Positions 61,301 through 64,000 of a stretch of 64,000 nucleotides of DNA are shown here, in pieces (position 1 is the first letter of the stretch; the number at the start of each line of letters is the position of its first letter). This DNA is from Clostridiales bacterium (GTDB lineage: Bacteria; Bacillota; Clostridia; Oscillospirales; Oscillospiraceae): assembly GCA_022785125.1 (NCBI GenBank), contig JALFRA010000007.1, positions 248,001-312,000 on the forward strand, given 5' to 3'. Under the pieces are notes generated by a model. That model worked only from the letters and a program-made list of their open reading frames with translations. It ran no database searches and was not told the origin of the DNA. Both the position numbers and the translations under genes were made by a program.

Positions 61301-61483
61301 ATGCCCGAAAACAATTCTGAACGATTTGAGAATCGTGTGGTTCGCTCGGAACGCTATCAGTTCAGTCATGGCAGGTTGATCCACGTTGTATCCGTATTTC
61401 CGGCAGAAGGGATCTGTACACCGGAGGATAAGCTGAGGAAACTCATCGACATGGATCTGAGAAAAGAGAAACAGTGTGCGTAA
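61301..61483 (+). CDS. TnpW-like small transposon protein
   Basis: 60 residues, basic N-terminus (ERFENRVVRSERYQFSHGRLI) and helical C-terminus; AAAGGAGGAG precedes the ATG. From memory it fits the TnpW family encoded upstream of TnpX-type recombinases, and it is 76 nt upstream of one here. Possibly a recombination-directionality or regulatory factor. Confidence 0.75.
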   Translation: MPENNSERFENRVVRSERYQFSHGRLIHVVSVFPAEGICTPEDKLRKLIDMDLRKEKQCA

Positions 61484-61559
61484 TGGTGTGGACTTTTCCT
61501 GCATTCAGAGTTAACATCACACCATGCTCTGAACGGTTTGACGTCAAAGGAGGGTACAG

Positions 61560-63191
61560 ATGAGTAAGTCAAACCTGAACAAAAAAACCGCCCTGTATTG
61601 CCGCCTGAGTCAGGACGACGGACTGGACGGAGATTCAAACAGCATTCAGAATCAAAAGAAAATATTGGAGCAGTATGCCATTGATCACCACTTCCCAAAT
61701 CCCTGCTTCTATGTGGATGATGGGTATTCCGGTGCCAACTTCAATCGGCCTGATTTCCAGCGAATGATCACAGACATGGAGAATGGCGAGATTGGGATCA
61801 TCATTACCAAAGATCTCAGCCGCCTGGGCCGTAATCAGCTGCACACTGGCCTGTACATTGAAGAGCGCTTTCCCCAATTCGGTGTTCGCTACATTGCTAT
61901 CAACGACAATGTGGATACTGATAGTACGGAAAGCAATGACCTAATGCCTTTCAAAAACCTGTTTAATGAGTGGTTTGTTAGAGACACAAGTCGAAAGATT
62001 CGTGCTGTGTTCCGCGCCAAAGCAGAACGTGGAGAGCGTTTGGGGACTCGTGCTCCTTATGGGTACAGGAAAGACAAGGAACATAATAATCAGCTTGTCG
62101 TGGATGAGGAAGCTGCAGCGGTTGTCCGGCATATCTTTAGTATGTGCGCGGCAGGAAGTGGACCATCACAAATTTCCCGAGTATTGAAAAAGGAAAAGGT
62201 GCTTTGCCCTGCTATGTATGCATATCAGCGTTTTGGTGACCGTCATATGGGACTGATTATGGACGAACCATATAACTGGGCGCAGAGTACAGTTGCTCAC
62301 ATACTGGAAAATGAATTATATATTGGGAATACCATCAACATGCGATTCAGCAGCAAATCTTATAAGGACAAGCGGAAAATAGAGCATCCGAGAGAAGAGT
62401 GCATAGTTCTGGAAGGAACTCATGAACCTTTGATTGATAGGGAGACTTGGGATATTGTTCAGCGCGTGCGGCAAAACAAGCGCCGTCGTACCAATATTGG
62501 CGAACAGAACAAATATTCCGGTTTGGTGGTGTGTGCTGACTGCGGAAAAACGATGGTACTACACAGAGCGCATACAATGAGTGCCACCTATAATCATTTC
62601 ACCTGTCGAACCTATAAGAAAAAGGGCGCTGAAGTATGCTCTGCGCACTACATTCGTGAATGTGTTTTGGATGAAATCGTGCTGGAGGACATTCGGCGGG
62701 TAACCGCCATGGCACGAGAAAACACGGTGGAATTTGCATCGTACATTGGGAACCGCCAATCTACTGAGATTCGCCGTGAAGTTCGTCGGCTGGAAACAGA
62801 GCTTGCAGGCATGCAAAAGCGTAGTTCGGAATTGGACGCTATCTTCAAGAGGTTATATGAGGACTCTGTTCTGGGACGGATAACCCCTGATCAGTTCCAA
62901 ACACTTTCTGCCAGCTATGCCTTAGAGCAGGAACAGTTAAAGGCCGGCATTCCGCAAAAAGAGGCCGTGATTCAAGAATTGAAAGAAACGGTATGTGGAA
63001 CAGACAATTTTATTGCTAAGGCAAAGCGATACACCGATATCTCGGAACTCACGCCGGAGTTGCTTCGCTTGTTTATTCAGAAAATCGTTGTTCACGAAAA
63101 AGATGTTAAGTGGTCAAAACACGCTGAGCAAACTGTAGAGATTTATTACACCGACATCGGGTATGTTGGAGAAGTGAAAAAAACCGCATAG
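61560..63191 (+). CDS. tnpX: Large serine recombinase (TnpX-like)
   Basis: 543 residues. Catalytic Ser17 in YCRLSQDDG, with SGANFNRPDFQRM and IITKDLSRLGRN of the N-terminal domain, the recombinase domain (about 175-300; APYGYRKD) and a zinc ribbon (CADCGKTM ... CRTYKKKGAEVCS) followed by a coiled coil. Complete and likely active. It excises and integrates the element. AAGGAGGGTACAG precedes the ATG. It is the last element gene before the core S1 gene. Confidence 0.94.
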   Translation: MSKSNLNKKTALYCRLSQDDGLDGDSNSIQNQKKILEQYAIDHHFPNPCFYVDDGYSGANFNRPDFQRMITDMENGEIGIIITKDLSRLGRNQLHTGLYIEERFPQFGVRYIAINDNVDTDSTESNDLMPFKNLFNEWFVRDTSRKIRAVFRAKAERGERLGTRAPYGYRKDKEHNNQLVVDEEAAAVVRHIFSMCAAGSGPSQISRVLKKEKVLCPAMYAYQRFGDRHMGLIMDEPYNWAQSTVAHILENELYIGNTINMRFSSKSYKDKRKIEHPREECIVLEGTHEPLIDRETWDIVQRVRQNKRRRTNIGEQNKYSGLVVCADCGKTMVLHRAHTMSATYNHFTCRTYKKKGAEVCSAHYIRECVLDEIVLEDIRRVTAMARENTVEFASYIGNRQSTEIRREVRRLETELAGMQKRSSELDAIFKRLYEDSVLGRITPDQFQTLSASYALEQEQLKAGIPQKEAVIQELKETVCGTDNFIAKAKRYTDISELTPELLRLFIQKIVVHEKDVKWSKHAEQTVEIYYTDIGYVGEVKKTA

Positions 63192-63193
63192 GA

Positions 63194-63229
63194 AAAAGGC
63201 AGGTACTGCCAATGCAATACCTGCCTTTT
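63194..63229 (+). terminator. Intrinsic terminator of tnpX
   Basis: 12-bp stem AAAAGGCAGGTA / TACCTGCCTTTT, 12-nt loop, just past the tnpX stop. Confidence 0.88.
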
Positions 63230-63247
63230 CCTAAAAATGAAAGATGT

Positions 63248-63281
63248 CCTTGTGGTGACTCCGCTAATGGCGTCCCGGTTT
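63248..63281 (-). repeat. Right copy of the boundary inverted repeat
   Basis: CCTTGTGGTG (63248-63257) and TGGCGTCCCGGTTT (63268-63281), reverse of the 8263-8298 blocks. Directly downstream of the S1 gene stop on that gene's strand. Confidence 0.6.
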
Positions 63282-63292
63282 AAAATGCGGAA

Positions 63293-64000
63293 TTACTCCT
63301 CCTCGGGAGCGACCTCCTCGTCGCCGCCCTCCAGCAGAGCGCGGATGGACAGGGAGACCTTCTTGTGGTCGTAGTCGATGTCGATGATCTTCACGTCCAC
63401 CATCTGACCCTCGCTCAGCACGTCGCCGGGCTTGTCGATGCGGTGATCGGCGATCTGGGAGATGTGGATCAGACCGTCCACACCGGGCACGATCTCGGCG
63501 AAGGCGCCGAAGGTCATCAGCTTGACCACGCGGACGTTGGCCACGTCGCCGGGCTGATACTTGCCGGTGAAGACCTCCCAGGGATTCTGGGTGCGGTCCT
63601 TCATGCCCAGAGAGATCTTCTTCTTCTCGGGGTCGAAGGAAATGACATACACCTCAACGGTGTCGCCCACGGAGACGGCCTCGGAGGGGTGCTTGATGCG
63701 GGACCAGGACAGCTCGGAGATGTGGACCATGCCGTCCACGCCGCCGATGTCCACAAAGGCGCCGTAAGAGGTCAGGCTCTTCACGGTACCGGTGTAGCGC
63801 TTGCCCTCCTCGATGTTGGCCCACACCTCGGCGGCCTTGGCGGCACGCTCCTCGGCCTCAACGGCGCGGATGGAGCCCACCACGCGCTTGCGGGCGCGGT
63901 TGACCTCGGTGATGCGCAGGCGCACGTGCTGCTTGACCAGCTGGCTCATGGGAGTCTCACGGGGCAGACCGGTCTGGGAAGCGGGCACGAAGACGCGCAC
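63293..64000 (-). CDS. S1-domain RNA-binding protein, C-terminal part (start beyond the window)
   Basis: 235 residues visible. The tail of one S1 domain is followed by two complete ones: about 68-138 (GKRYTGTVKSLTSYGAFVDI ... GMVHISELSW) and about 152-225 (FGAFAEIVPGVDGLIHISQI), then an acidic tail ending EEVAPEEE. Ribosomal protein S1 or the S1 half of the IspH-S1 fusion common in Clostridia; the missing N-terminus would decide. Core gene, high GC. Confidence 0.88.
   Translation of the reverse strand: MRVFVPASQTGLPRETPMSQLVKQHVRLRITEVNRARKRVVGSIRAVEAEERAAKAAEVWANIEEGKRYTGTVKSLTSYGAFVDIGGVDGMVHISELSWSRIKHPSEAVSVGDTVEVYVISFDPEKKKISLGMKDRTQNPWEVFTGKYQPGDVANVRVVKLMTFGAFAEIVPGVDGLIHISQIADHRIDKPGDVLSEGQMVDVKIIDIDYDHKKVSLSIRALLEGGDEEVAPEEE

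Noticed and set aside
1-64000. CRISPR arrays, tRNA or rRNA genes
   Set aside because: No regularly spaced repeats with unique spacers, and no tRNA- or rRNA-like sequence noticed on either strand by eye; a covariance search was not possible.

Overview
The window is high-GC DNA of a Clostridia-type Gram-positive bacterium, most probably a gut Oscillospiraceae relative (Flavonifractor/Lawsonibacter-like). This is inferred from the core genes (cdaA-ybbR, carD, ispD-ispF, an S1 protein), the SLH-anchored surface proteins and the CD1108-CD1115-type conjugation genes. Most genes lie on the minus strand.

Layout. (1) 1-8.2 kb is core chromosome: a cdaA-ybbR-rseC-DUF5685-dnaJ-like run, a cysteine desulfurase with a Se/S-carrier-like DUF3343 protein, ispD-ispF, and carD. 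Good promoters are visible for cdaA and carD. (2) 8.3-28.9 kb is accessory. It holds a WYL regulator and then one long minus-strand locus for a putative vitamin B12 capture and import system. The parts are a three-domain EcfA-EcfA'-S fusion, a DUF2284 metal-binding protein, EcfT, a membrane-anchored DUF4430 protein, an SLH-anchored alpha/alpha-toroid protein, a 209-aa protein behind an attenuator-like leader, and a 1931-aa surface protein with Ig-like repeats, PQQ propeller, DUF4430 and SLH domains. Upstream of this locus lie two canonical cobalamin riboswitches and a third variant one, all on the same strand. A RAYT transposase and a tyrosine integrase interrupt the control region. DUF4430 plus an alpha/alpha toroid is the domain pair of animal intrinsic factor/transcobalamin, here split over separate proteins.

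(3) 28.9-63.2 kb is an integrative conjugative element: NlpC/P60 hydrolase, VirB4, PrgI, VirB6-like, Maff2, VirD4, PcfB, relaxase, MobC and a probable oriT. A plus-strand Phd/ParE toxin-antitoxin pair and small membrane gene sit inside. Its cargo/maintenance block holds a DNA adenine methyltransferase with an internal stop, a PAPS-reductase-like enzyme, MetK, gamma-glutamylcyclotransferase plus amidoligase, a cytosine methyltransferase, ParB-like protein and SSB. Then come a large SLH surface protein, an IS110 copy, a DUF3991/TOPRIM protein, a DinG-like helicase and a control module (sigma-like, ImmA/IrrE, XRE, TnpW, TnpX-type serine recombinase). (4) 63.3-64 kb returns to core: the C-terminal part of an S1-domain protein cut by the window edge. 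A short sequence occurs in inverted orientation at both edges of the accessory block (8263-8298 and 63248-63281).

Working model. The surface proteins catch corrinoid and hand it to the Ecf module, with riboswitches shutting expression when cobalamin is plentiful. The conjugative element looks largely intact, although one methyltransferase is broken and several of its genes have lost an ATG at the expected start. Its excision is probably controlled by the XRE/ImmA pair acting on a palindrome in front of tnpW-tnpX; a near-identical palindrome lies inside the element's parB-like gene.
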